A stretch of DNA of 5,598 nucleotides from Sulfurovum sp. (lineage in GTDB: Bacteria > Campylobacterota > Campylobacteria > Campylobacterales > Sulfurovaceae). The stretch covers positions 1 through 5,598 of the forward strand of contig JAPHUJ010000187.1 in the NCBI GenBank assembly GCA_026193735.1. The letters are read 5' to 3'. Shown piece after piece: positions 1 through 4,655 of the stretch. The notes beneath the pieces are model-generated. The model had not been told where the DNA came from. It was given only the letters and a program-made list of their open reading frames with translations, and did not search any database. Every line of letters starts with the position of its first letter. Within the stretch, counting starts at the first letter, position 1. Both the position numbers and the translations under genes were made by a program.

Positions 1-288
1 AACAGTAGGCTTTTTAAAGTTGTACTGCTTGACTCTTCAACGGCTGAAGAAGATTATAGGTTGGAGAGTACCATATTCGCTTTCCATCACAGAGTACGGG
101 AATCAGAATCTGATGCTATCGTTTCCATACAATTCAACCTCATAAATATAGGGACCGGACGTCTGGTAAAAAGTAAAAGATTTAGCTACCGTGAAGCAAC
201 ACCGACATTAGATGCAAAAGGGTATGTGTCTGCTACCAATAGGATAATGGTTATGCTCAGTAAAGATCTGTTGCAATGGCTTAAATAA
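1..288 (+). CDS. ABC-type transport auxiliary lipoprotein, C-terminal part (5' end outside window)
   Basis: The frame is open from base 1 and ends at TAA 286-288, giving 95 residues of a longer protein whose N-terminus lies to the left. The fragment resembles the C-terminal half of the ABC-type transport auxiliary family (PqiC/ABC_trans_aux): a 'LES.I..F' stretch, a strand ending in a dual-hydrophobic pattern (VSIQFNLINIGTGRLV), a 'K..FSY.E..P' segment, then a terminal helix with A.N..M..LSKDLLQWL. Proteins of this family are outer-membrane-anchored lipoproteins that work with an MCE protein, a permease and an ATPase in phospholipid or solvent transport across the envelope. The lipobox and the other operon members would be to the left and cannot be seen. 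TTG at 61 is only an internal codon, because the frame continues upstream without a stop and the family needs a longer N-terminus. Family assignment is by pattern recognition. Confidence 0.72.
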   Translation, partial: NSRLFKVVLLDSSTAEEDYRLESTIFAFHHRVRESESDAIVSIQFNLINIGTGRLVKSKRFSYREATPTLDAKGYVSATNRIMVMLSKDLLQWLK

Positions 289-290
289 AA

Positions 291-320
291 TTGACATACC
301 TAATGTATTTTATTTATTTT
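291..320 (+). promoter_or_regulatory. Possible distal promoter for the barrel gene
   Basis: A perfect TTGACA (291-296) lies three bases after the preceding stop codon. A weak -10-like TATTTT (315-320) follows at 18 bases, in a T-rich tract. A small ATAC/GTAT hairpin (296-299 with 304-307) followed by a T-rich run occupies the same place, so this could instead be weak terminator sequence for the upstream gene. Confidence 0.25.
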
Positions 321-391
321 TAAAGTAAATTTTTTAAAAATTATAAGAATATTTGATGAAAAATCCTTTTTAATGCAAGAAAAACTGTTTG

Positions 392-421
392 TTTAAGTAA
401 ATATGCATTATGATTTATAAT
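392..421 (+). promoter_or_regulatory. Likely promoter of the outer-membrane barrel gene
   Basis: A consensus TATAAT at 416-421 lies 38 bases before the ATG at 460. A poor -35 region (TTTAAG, 392-397, 18-base spacing) precedes it, which fits epsilonproteobacterial sigma-70 promoters, where the -35 box is weakly conserved and T-rich periodicity stands in for it. Transcription would start near 428, giving a leader of about 30 bases with a ribosome site AAGGGA (448-453) six bases before the start codon. Confidence 0.5.
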
Positions 422-459
422 ATTAATTATTTGCAAGATTTAAAATAAAGGGAAAATAA

Positions 460-1053
460 ATGAAAAAAGTATTACTTGTAGCTGCACTTTCAACACAATT
501 GACAACACAACTTTTCGCGGGAGGAGATATAGCTCCGATCGAGGTGAATGAACCAGAAGTCATGGAACATGAAACAGAGTCAAAATTTTATATGATTGCT
601 AAAGGTCTTATGGTTTTGGGTGACACGGTCAATCATGAGTCAGCTGTACTGGATGGTGACAGAGATTATGGTTTTGGGATTGACTTTGGATATAGATTGG
701 GAAATGGATTTGCACTGGAATATGACTTCTCCTATGCACGTAATACGGTCACTGAGACAGTAGGTATAGATGTAGAAGAGGCAAAAGCGACTTATTATAC
801 ATCGGCACTTGATTTGGTATACACGTATGAATTAACAGAGAGCCTTGGCATATTTGGTAAAGTCGGATACGAATATGAGTGGGAGAAAATTTCAGCATAT
901 GATATCGATAGCAGAGACCATAATTTCGTATTTGGCGGAGGTGTTGAGATAGCTATGAATGAAAGTTACAAGTTTGTAGCAGAATATGAACATTCACAGA
1001 TAGAAGGACCACATGGTGACTCTATTTTTGCAGGTGTGATGTTTAACTTTTAA
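460..1053 (+). CDS. Small outer-membrane beta-barrel protein (porin-like, about 8 strands)
   Basis: The product has 197 residues, a complete secreted protein. Residues 1-20 form a signal peptide: MKK, a hydrophobic core, and an LFA cleavage site before GG. The mature protein opens with an acidic Pro/Glu linker (about 23-41). Stretches with alternating aromatic/hydrophobic residues follow at about 43-50, 70-80, 84-92, 110-125, 130-141, 154-164, 170-178 and 188-197, which suggests an eight-stranded barrel of the OmpX/opacity type. The chain ends in Phe (FAGVMFNF), the usual C-terminal signal for the BAM assembly machinery. ATG 460 is supported by AAGGGA at 448-453. It has its own promoter and terminator, so it is probably monocistronic. 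No ligand or substrate can be inferred; a structural, adhesion or small-pore role are all possible. Confidence 0.8.
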   Translation: MKKVLLVAALSTQLTTQLFAGGDIAPIEVNEPEVMEHETESKFYMIAKGLMVLGDTVNHESAVLDGDRDYGFGIDFGYRLGNGFALEYDFSYARNTVTETVGIDVEEAKATYYTSALDLVYTYELTESLGIFGKVGYEYEWEKISAYDIDSRDHNFVFGGGVEIAMNESYKFVAEYEHSQIEGPHGDSIFAGVMFNF

Positions 1054-1074
1054 TCGTTAAACATCCTTTTTATT
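1038..1074 (+). terminator. Intrinsic terminator of the barrel gene, overlapping its stop codon
   Basis: GATGTTTAAC (1038-1047) pairs perfectly with GTTAAACATC (1056-1065) around an 8-base loop, and is followed by CTTTTTATT (1066-1074). This is a 10-base stem with a U-tract, a standard rho-independent design although AT-rich. The TAA stop (1051-1053) lies in the loop, so the left stem arm is coding sequence. Confidence 0.7.
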
Positions 1075-1095
1075 GAAGCGTTTAAAACGCTTCAA
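1073..1095. repeat. Perfect palindrome over the end of hisS, between convergent genes
   Basis: TTGAAGCGTTT (1073-1083) and AAACGCTTCAA (1085-1095) are exact inverted repeats around one central base. The hisS stop codon (1084-1082) is at the centre, so the last codons of hisS form one arm. No T-tract follows on either strand, so it is not a canonical terminator. It may help end hisS transcription or protect the 3' end from exonucleases. It sits directly after the terminator of the convergent barrel gene. Confidence 0.55.
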
Positions 1096-2293
1096 TTGAA
1101 ATAGTCGTTTCTTCTTTAGTCTCCAGATCTTTTACCCAAACCGTACCATTTTCCAACTCCTTTTCACCTATAAGAACACAGTAACGTGCATTTACTTTAT
1201 CTGCACCTTTCATATGGCTCTTGAAACCTTTCGAAGCGTATTCTAGTGTCACTTTTGTCTCTTTACGTTTAGCTGTAGCTACAGGAAAAAGGGCTTCTAT
1301 AGCTTCCTCTGTCATGGCTCCCAGGTAGATACCTTCACGTGTGACTTCAGGCATCTTCACAAGTTCCATGATACGCTCTATACCTATAGCAAACCCAACT
1401 GCTGGAGTCGGTTTTCCATCTAGAAACTCTACCAGCTTGTCATAACGTCCGCCACCTGCAATGGCTGATTGTGAACCGATCTCGTTACTGACAAATTCAA
1501 AAGCGGTTTTATTATAGTAATCCAGTCCTCTTACTAGGTTAGTATCTATCTGGTATTTGATACCTGCTTTGTCCAGTAGGCCGGTAAGTTTGATGAAGTC
1601 ACTGTCACAGCTGATACAAAGATTGTGGATAAGCTTCGGAGAATCTGCAAGAAGAGACTGACATGTTGCGTTTTTACAGTCAAGTACACGTATAGGATTT
1701 GTATCTATCCGTCTATTACAGTCCTCACACAACTCTTCTTGCGTTTCTCTCAAAAAGCCTACAAGGTTTTGTTTGTATGGAGGCATGCACTCAACACATC
1801 CAAGTGAATTTATTTGAAGATCAAAGCCTATCCCTAATTCAGAGAAGATCTGGCTTATCATAATGATGATGGTAAAGTCTTCATAGACAGACCCCTCACC
1901 AAAACTTTCACAACCAAACTGGTGAAACTCTCTCAATCGACCCTTTTGTGGTCTTTCATAACGGAACATAGGTCCGTAGTAGTAAAACTTCTGTTTTACA
2001 GGCTGACGGTCCAGCTTTCCATGTATAAAAGCACGTACTACACCAGCAGTTCCCTCCGGACGCATACAGACATCGTTGCCTCCTTTGTCTTCAAACTGGT
2101 ACATTTCTTTACCAACAATGTCAGAACTTTCACCCACAGAACGTTTAAATAGAGCTGTTTCTTCGAGGATAGGTGTTTCAATGTAGCCATATCCATACTT
2201 TTTAGCAATATTTGTGGCTGTGGTCACGATGTGAACAAAACGCTGGCTCTCATCAAAAGTGAGGTCTTTCATACCTCTAAGTGGGTTGATCAT
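1082..2293 (-). CDS. hisS: Histidine--tRNA ligase
   Basis: This is the cytoplasmic class II synthetase that attaches histidine to tRNA-His. It has 403 residues, near the usual 410-430. The class II and HisRS signatures are in order: PLRGMKD at the N-terminus (4-10), RPEGTAG (78-84), motif 2 from FRYERPQ to FHQFGCE (110-129), the HisA box LVRGLDYYNKTAFEF (253-267) with the catalytic-type R255, the HisB-type AGGGRYD (279-285), and motif 3 AVGFAIGIER (298-307). A C-terminal anticodon-binding domain follows, ending at residue 403. The insertion domain carries four cysteine pairs: 166/169, 189/192, 206/211 and 226/229. ATG 2293 has AAGGAA (2304-2299) five bases upstream. The gene lies 148 bases downstream of tmk on the same strand, so it may be cotranscribed or use its own promoter (TATAAT at 2446-2441). 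Confidence 0.97.
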   Translation of the reverse strand: MINPLRGMKDLTFDESQRFVHIVTTATNIAKKYGYGYIETPILEETALFKRSVGESSDIVGKEMYQFEDKGGNDVCMRPEGTAGVVRAFIHGKLDRQPVKQKFYYYGPMFRYERPQKGRLREFHQFGCESFGEGSVYEDFTIIIMISQIFSELGIGFDLQINSLGCVECMPPYKQNLVGFLRETQEELCEDCNRRIDTNPIRVLDCKNATCQSLLADSPKLIHNLCISCDSDFIKLTGLLDKAGIKYQIDTNLVRGLDYYNKTAFEFVSNEIGSQSAIAGGGRYDKLVEFLDGKPTPAVGFAIGIERIMELVKMPEVTREGIYLGAMTEEAIEALFPVATAKRKETKVTLEYASKGFKSHMKGADKVNARYCVLIGEKELENGTVWVKDLETKEETTISIEAF

Positions 2294-2441
2294 AGTGTTT
2301 CCTTATTTATCATCCTCGTACTAAATACGGGGATTCACAGTTATTGAACTCAATGTAAGTTATAAACTCCCGTATGTCCGTAAGAAATACCCTTAGGTAC
2401 AAGTACAAAAATGACTGAGAGACTCTGTATTAATTGCGTAA
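2294..2441 (-). promoter_or_regulatory. hisS: hisS leader with alternative pairing segments
   Basis: This tmk-hisS spacer has no credible gene. Read on the minus strand it contains ATACGGG (2375-2369), CCCCGTAT (2332-2325) and TACGAGG (2320-2314). The middle segment can pair perfectly over 7 bases with the first, or over 7 positions with one mismatch and a 5-base loop with the third, but not with both at once. The second hairpin ends ten bases before the AAGGAA ribosome site. This resembles a switchable leader, but no T-box, known riboswitch core or histidine-rich leader peptide is recognisable. A small ATTGA/TCAAT hairpin lies between (2343-2354). Confidence 0.35.
2407..2428 (-). terminator. 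Weak terminator or attenuator after tmk
   Basis: On the minus strand ACAGAG (2428-2423) faces CTCAGT (2419-2414) with a 3-base loop and one internal mismatch. CATTTTT (2413-2407) follows. The stem is short, so it is a weak terminator at best. It lies 13 bases after the tmk stop and just downstream of the candidate hisS promoter, so it could end the ubiX-coaD-tmk transcript or attenuate hisS. Confidence 0.3.
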
Positions 2442-2446
2442 TTATA
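2441..2446 (-). promoter_or_regulatory. hisS: Candidate -10 box of a hisS promoter
   Basis: A perfect TATAAT on the minus strand overlaps the tmk stop codon. No good -35 is visible (AACGAT at the right distance), as is common in this group. Transcription would begin near 2434, giving hisS a leader of about 140 bases. Confidence 0.4.
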
Positions 2447-3017
2447 CCTTCAAGTAGGTTAGTATCGTTTGATGGATGTTTTCTATATCATCGGTTGCAT
2501 CTAGAAAAAGATGAGAGATACCAAGTTTTACTATACTTTCTTTCATATGCTCTTGTACCTTTAACAGATACTCCAGTCCTCTAAGCTCAATGCCGTCCAG
2601 ACTTTTAGCAGAAGTTCTCTCTTTCAAAGTTTTCATATCTGTTAAAAATAGGATGACTTTATCTGGAAAATGTCCTTCAAGAGCAAACCTGTTAAGACTA
2701 ACAAGTTCATCAAAATCAAAGTCACCATTGGCAAGGGCATACCCGATACCAGAGAGAAACCCTCTATCCGAGATGATGACCTTATTCTTGTTTGGAGAGA
2801 TGACTTCCTGGTAATGTTCCGCTCTGTCAGCTAAAAAAAGTAGAAGTTCTGCACGCTTGGAAGCTAAAGAATCGGCAAGGAGTATTTCTCTGGCTTTTTT
2901 ACCAAATGCTGTACCACCAGGTTCATGTGTGACTATGATCTCAGGGTGTTTTTGTGAGATGAGTTCTATCTGTGTACTTTTCCCACACGTGTCTATGCCT
3001 TCAAAAAGTACATACAT
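2442..3017 (-). CDS. tmk: Thymidylate kinase (dTMP kinase)
   Basis: Tmk phosphorylates dTMP to dTDP with ATP, an essential step to dTTP. From ATG 3017 the product has 191 residues, slightly short of the usual 200-213. The P-loop is FEGIDTCGKST (5-15), followed by HEPGG (31-35), the DRAEH box (64-68), ISDRGFLSG (82-90) and NRFALEGHFPDKVI (109-122), all in the expected order. The common DGxGKS P-loop reads DTCGKS here: Thr10-Cys11 replace Gly and the next residue. ATG 3017 is preferred over the in-frame GTG at 3029 because the family begins directly with 'MYVLFEG' and because it overlaps the coaD stop as TAATG, a classic translational-coupling junction; no strong ribosome site of its own is present. 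It is the last gene of the ubiX-coaD-tmk set. Confidence 0.95.
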   Translation of the reverse strand: MYVLFEGIDTCGKSTQIELISQKHPEIIVTHEPGGTAFGKKAREILLADSLASKRAELLLFLADRAEHYQEVISPNKNKVIISDRGFLSGIGYALANGDFDFDELVSLNRFALEGHFPDKVILFLTDMKTLKERTSAKSLDGIELRGLEYLLKVQEHMKESIVKLGISHLFLDATDDIENIHQTILTYLKV

Positions 3018-3499
3018 TAGCGTAAACACTTTATGAGCTTGAGTGCTTCATCCGGAACAAGGTGTTCTACTTTTCCATTAAAGTTTAAAATGGAACGAAC
3101 CACAGAAGAGCTTACAAAAGCATGTTCCAGACTCGGCATAAGATAAACGGTCTCTAACTCTTTTTTGAGCGAAGCGTTGGCATAACCCATCTGTAGCTCA
3201 TACTCGAAGTCACTTACTGCCCTGAGTCCTCTTACGATGATATTGGCATCCAATTTATCTGAGAGATCAACGAGAAGACTTTCAAATCCAATGACTTTTA
3301 TCTTAGGGAAATCTTTCGTTGCAGCTTCGATCATCTCTATACGTTGCTCTAAAGAGAACATAGGCTTCTTTGCTTGACTTTCGGCCACTGCAACGATGAT
3401 CTCATCAAACATATGACAGGCACGTCTTATGATGTCTAAATGTCCGTTGGTTATAGGGTCAAAGGTCCCAGGGTAGATCGCTCTTTTGATATCACTCAT
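3017..3499 (-). CDS. coaD: Phosphopantetheine adenylyltransferase
   Basis: CoaD joins ATP and 4'-phosphopantetheine to make dephospho-CoA, the penultimate step of coenzyme A synthesis, in the cytoplasm. The 160-residue product is the usual family length. It begins with AIYPGTFDPITNGHLDII (7-24), which holds the nucleotidyltransferase TxGH motif (T17-H20). VRGLRAVSDFEYELQMGYAN (89-108) and the ISSTxxR-like VSSSVVR (129-135) follow. An earlier in-frame ATG at 3544 would add 15 unusual residues inside ubiX. ATG 3499 is chosen because GGAG (3508-3505) lies five bases before it and the family starts just ahead of YPGTFDP. The gene starts one base after the ubiX stop (TAATATG) and its stop shares a base with the tmk start. 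Confidence 0.97.
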   Translation of the reverse strand: MSDIKRAIYPGTFDPITNGHLDIIRRACHMFDEIIVAVAESQAKKPMFSLEQRIEMIEAATKDFPKIKVIGFESLLVDLSDKLDANIIVRGLRAVSDFEYELQMGYANASLKKELETVYLMPSLEHAFVSSSVVRSILNFNGKVEHLVPDEALKLIKCLR

Positions 3500-3500
3500 A

Positions 3501-4022
3501 TTAACTCCATCTTTTATAAAGATTATTTTCCATGCCCAGCACATCGTACCACTTACCGATGATGAATTTTTCTATATCTTCAAGAGAAGATGACTCAGCA
3601 TAGTATCCCATCACAGGTGGTGCGATGATGACTCCCAAAGTAGCTAACTTTTGCATGTTTTCCAATGCAATGGCAGAAAATGGCAATTCTCTAGGCGCAA
3701 GAAGTAACTTCTTCTGCTCTTTAAGTGCTACAGCAGCCACACGTGTAGTTAAGTTATCACTTATGCCGCATGCTATCTTAGCCAATGTATTCATGCTGCA
3801 GGGAATGATAGCCGTTGCATCTACCCTGAACGAACCGGAAGAGATAGATGCTGCTATATTTTCACTGGAGTGCAAAGTCACTTTTTTGTTTTCAAAAGAC
3901 TCTACAGTAAGAGCATTATCAGAAACTATCACATGGACTTCAATGTTTGATGGTAAGTAGTCGACAAACTTTTTGCCCAAATGAACACCACTTGCACCGG
4001 TAATCGCAACAACGAGTTTCAT
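3501..4022 (-). CDS. ubiX: Flavin prenyltransferase (UbiX family)
   Basis: UbiX attaches a dimethylallyl group to reduced FMN, producing the prenyl-FMN cofactor of UbiD-type decarboxylases. In bacteria of this group these decarboxylases could serve futalosine-route menaquinone synthesis (inference; no UbiD is in the window). The 173-residue product is a little short against the usual 185-200. Signatures are AITGASG at the N-terminus (6-12), IIPCSMNTLAKIACGISDNL (72-91), AVALKEQKKLLLAPRELPFS (97-116) and GVIIAPPVMGYY (130-141). Near the C-terminus GKWYD has Lys157 where many family members have Arg; from memory this is shared by Campylobacter homologues. ATG 4022 has AAGG (4032-4029) six bases upstream. 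It leads the operon, with a good promoter close by. Confidence 0.93.
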   Translation of the reverse strand: MKLVVAITGASGVHLGKKFVDYLPSNIEVHVIVSDNALTVESFENKKVTLHSSENIAASISSGSFRVDATAIIPCSMNTLAKIACGISDNLTTRVAAVALKEQKKLLLAPRELPFSAIALENMQKLATLGVIIAPPVMGYYAESSSLEDIEKFIIGKWYDVLGMENNLYKRWS

Positions 4023-4048
4023 AACATGCCTTATTTTTTATTACAAGG

Positions 4049-4057
4049 ATTATAGCA
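4049..4057 (-). promoter_or_regulatory. ubiX: Extended -10 promoter of ubiX-coaD-tmk
   Basis: The minus strand reads TGCTATAAT, a perfect extended -10 box (TG at 4057-4056, TATAAT at 4054-4049). The -35 position shows only TCTAAA (4077-4072). Transcription would start near 4042, about 20 bases before the ubiX ATG. No terminator is visible between the tRNA-Gly gene upstream and this promoter, so read-through from the tRNAs is also possible. Confidence 0.6.
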
Positions 4058-4101
4058 AAAGAAATTAAGAGTTTAGAGTTTGATTTGAAGATTAATGTTT
4101 A

Positions 4102-4176
4102 TGGAGCGGGCGAACGGGTTCGAACCGTCGACCCCAACCTTGGCAAGGTTATGCTCTACCACTGAGCTACGCCCGC
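4102..4176 (-). tRNA. tRNA-Gly (anticodon GCC)
   Basis: This is a 75-base cloverleaf with CCA encoded. The acceptor pairs are GCGGGCG (4176-4170) with CGCCCGC, discriminator U, then CCA. The D-arm is GCTC...GAGC. The anticodon stem-loop has AACC..GGTT pairing and loop TTGCCAA, with anticodon GCC at 4144-4142, which reads glycine codons GGC and GGU. The T-loop is TTCGAAC. It lies 34 bases after tRNA-Gly(TCC). Confidence 0.97.
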
Positions 4177-4193
4177 GCATCCATAATGTGTGT

Positions 4194-4305
4194 AAAATAT
4201 GTGGTAAAAGTGGAGCGGGCGAAGGGATTCGAACCCTCGACAGCCTGCTTGGAAGGCAGGAACTCTAGCCACTGAGCTACGCCCGCATAAGTTAACACAT
4301 ATTTT
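4194..4305 (-). repeat. 10-base inverted repeat bracketing tRNA-Gly(TCC)
   Basis: AAAATATGTG (4194-4203) and CACATATTTT (4296-4305) are perfect inverted repeats, 7 and 9 bases outside the two ends of tRNA-Gly(TCC). In the minus-strand precursor RNA the leader and trailer could pair into a stem that encloses the tRNA. This could affect end processing; it could also be chance in AT-rich spacers. Confidence 0.5.
4211..4286 (-). tRNA. tRNA-Gly (anticodon TCC)
   Basis: This is a 76-base cloverleaf with encoded CCA. The acceptor GCGGGCG (4286-4280) pairs with CGCCCGC, and the anticodon stem CCTGC/GCAGG closes loop CTTCCAA, with anticodon TCC at 4253-4251, which reads GGA and GGG. The T-loop is TTCGAAT. 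Its acceptor stem and D-arm start are identical to those of the neighbouring tRNA-Gly(GCC), which suggests an old duplication or concerted evolution. Confidence 0.97.
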
Positions 4306-4322
4306 GTGATGTAAAGCAAGTT

Positions 4323-4342
4323 TAAAATGCGACCAGTCGCAT
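4323..4342 (-). terminator. Possible terminator in the tRNA-Leu/tRNA-Gly spacer
   Basis: ATGCGAC (minus strand, 4342-4336) and GTCGCAT (4333-4327) form a perfect 7-base inverted repeat with a 2-base centre (a 4-base loop if the inner pair opens). TTTTAAA begins at the stem base. It could end transcripts coming from tRNA-Leu. The T-run is short (four T, the first being the stem base), so termination may be partial. Confidence 0.4.
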
Positions 4343-4401
4343 GAGCAAACTGCTGAAGTTGTCTAAGTGACAACGTAGTTTGTTTGGGTTTACCAAAAAA
4401 A
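4327..4401. repeat. Contiguous hairpin cluster between tRNA-Leu and tRNA-Gly; possible small structured RNA or dispersed repeat
   Basis: Three inverted repeats lie almost end to end. The first is ATGCGAC/GTCGCAT (4327-4342). The second is compound: CAAACTGC (4346-4353) with GTAGTTTG (4375-4382), one G-T pair, and directly inside it GTTGTC (4358-4363) with GACAAC (4369-4374) around loop TAAGT; only a TGAA bulge breaks the 14-base stem. The third is TTTGG/CCAAA (4383-4387, 4393-4397), followed by a run of seven A (4395-4401). The G-T pair favours plus-strand RNA, while the T-runs favour minus-strand RNA ending at 4323. No known family is recognised. Confidence 0.45.
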
Positions 4402-4412
4402 CGTCCCATCAG

Positions 4413-4497
4413 TGGTACCGCAGGTCGGATTCGAACCGACACGCCCTAAGGCAGAAGATTTTGAGTCTACCAAGTCTACCAGTTCCATCACTGCGGC
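4413..4497 (-). tRNA. tRNA-Leu (anticodon CAA), with a mismatch in the anticodon stem
   Basis: This is an 85-base type II tRNA with encoded CCA. The acceptor GCCGCAG (4497-4491) pairs with CTGCGGT, so the first pair is G-U. The T-arm is GTCGG TTCGAAT CCGAC, and the long variable arm centres on GCCTTAGGGC. The loop CTCAAAA gives anticodon CAA (4463-4461), which reads UUG leucine codons. The anticodon stem GTAGA/TCTTC contains a U-U mismatch at the second pair (28-42). On the plus strand the 9-base unit AGTCTACCA occurs twice in tandem (4464-4481), running from the D-arm into the anticodon stem. It is first in the minus-strand tRNA order. Confidence 0.93.
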
Positions 4498-4652
4498 ATA
4501 CATAATAAAATGTAGATGGGATTTTACATAGTAAGTGCTTAAAGAAGGATTAGTACAGATACTATAAATACATGCATCAATAGTATAATTAAGTCATTAT
4601 ATTTATATTAATTGTGTAAAATGGATATTAACGTGAATTTTGGAGAGCGCTA
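4498..4652. promoter_or_regulatory. Divergent intergenic region between tRNA-Leu and the flavoprotein gene
   Basis: This AT-rich region must hold promoters in both directions. For the minus-strand tRNAs only a poor -10 candidate, TATGTA (4530-4525), is visible. For the plus strand there is TATAAT at 4584-4589 and several AT-rich alternatives nearer the gene. No ORF of note is present. Confidence 0.4.
4559..4589 (+). promoter_or_regulatory. Promoter candidate with overlapping inverted repeat (possible operator)
   Basis: TATAAT (4584-4589) lies about 67 bases before the flavoprotein ATG and lacks a clear -35. A perfect inverted repeat, ATACTAT (4559-4565) and ATAGTAT (4580-4586), spaced by 14 bases, ends inside the -10 box. 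The geometry would suit a dimeric regulator, but the arms are AT-rich and short, so chance is possible. Confidence 0.35.
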
Positions 4653-4655
4653 GTG

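Noticed and set aside
289..459. Possible small RNA or leader in the AT-rich spacer
   Set aside because: Only promoter-like boxes, a 4-base hairpin and pure A/T inverted repeats (around 328-342) are visible, which are expected in such sequence.
3018..3029. GTG start for tmk at 3029
   Set aside because: It adds four residues ahead of the family-typical MYVLFEG start; the ATG overlapping the coaD stop is the better coupled start.
3500..3544. Upstream start for coaD at 3544
   Set aside because: It would overlap ubiX by 44 bases and add a 15-residue leader not typical of CoaD; the GGAG site and the family start support 3499.
3625..3960. Open frame of 111 codons on the plus strand
   Set aside because: It is antisense to ubiX, which has full family motifs. 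The same reasoning excludes shorter plus-strand frames at 1625-1807 and 1922-2152 (hisS) and 2590-2814 (tmk).
4167..4442. Open frame of 91 codons on the minus strand across the tRNA cluster
   Set aside because: It reads through all of tRNA-Gly(TCC) and the ends of its two neighbours; the GVAQWLE...SNPFARS part is the well-known artefact of translating a tRNA gene. No ribosome site or family match is visible.
4102..4497. tRNA cluster as an integration (att) site
   Set aside because: No integrase, no duplicated tRNA 3' fragment and no foreign-looking genes are visible in the window; the shared sequence of the two tRNA-Gly genes is explained by their common identity.
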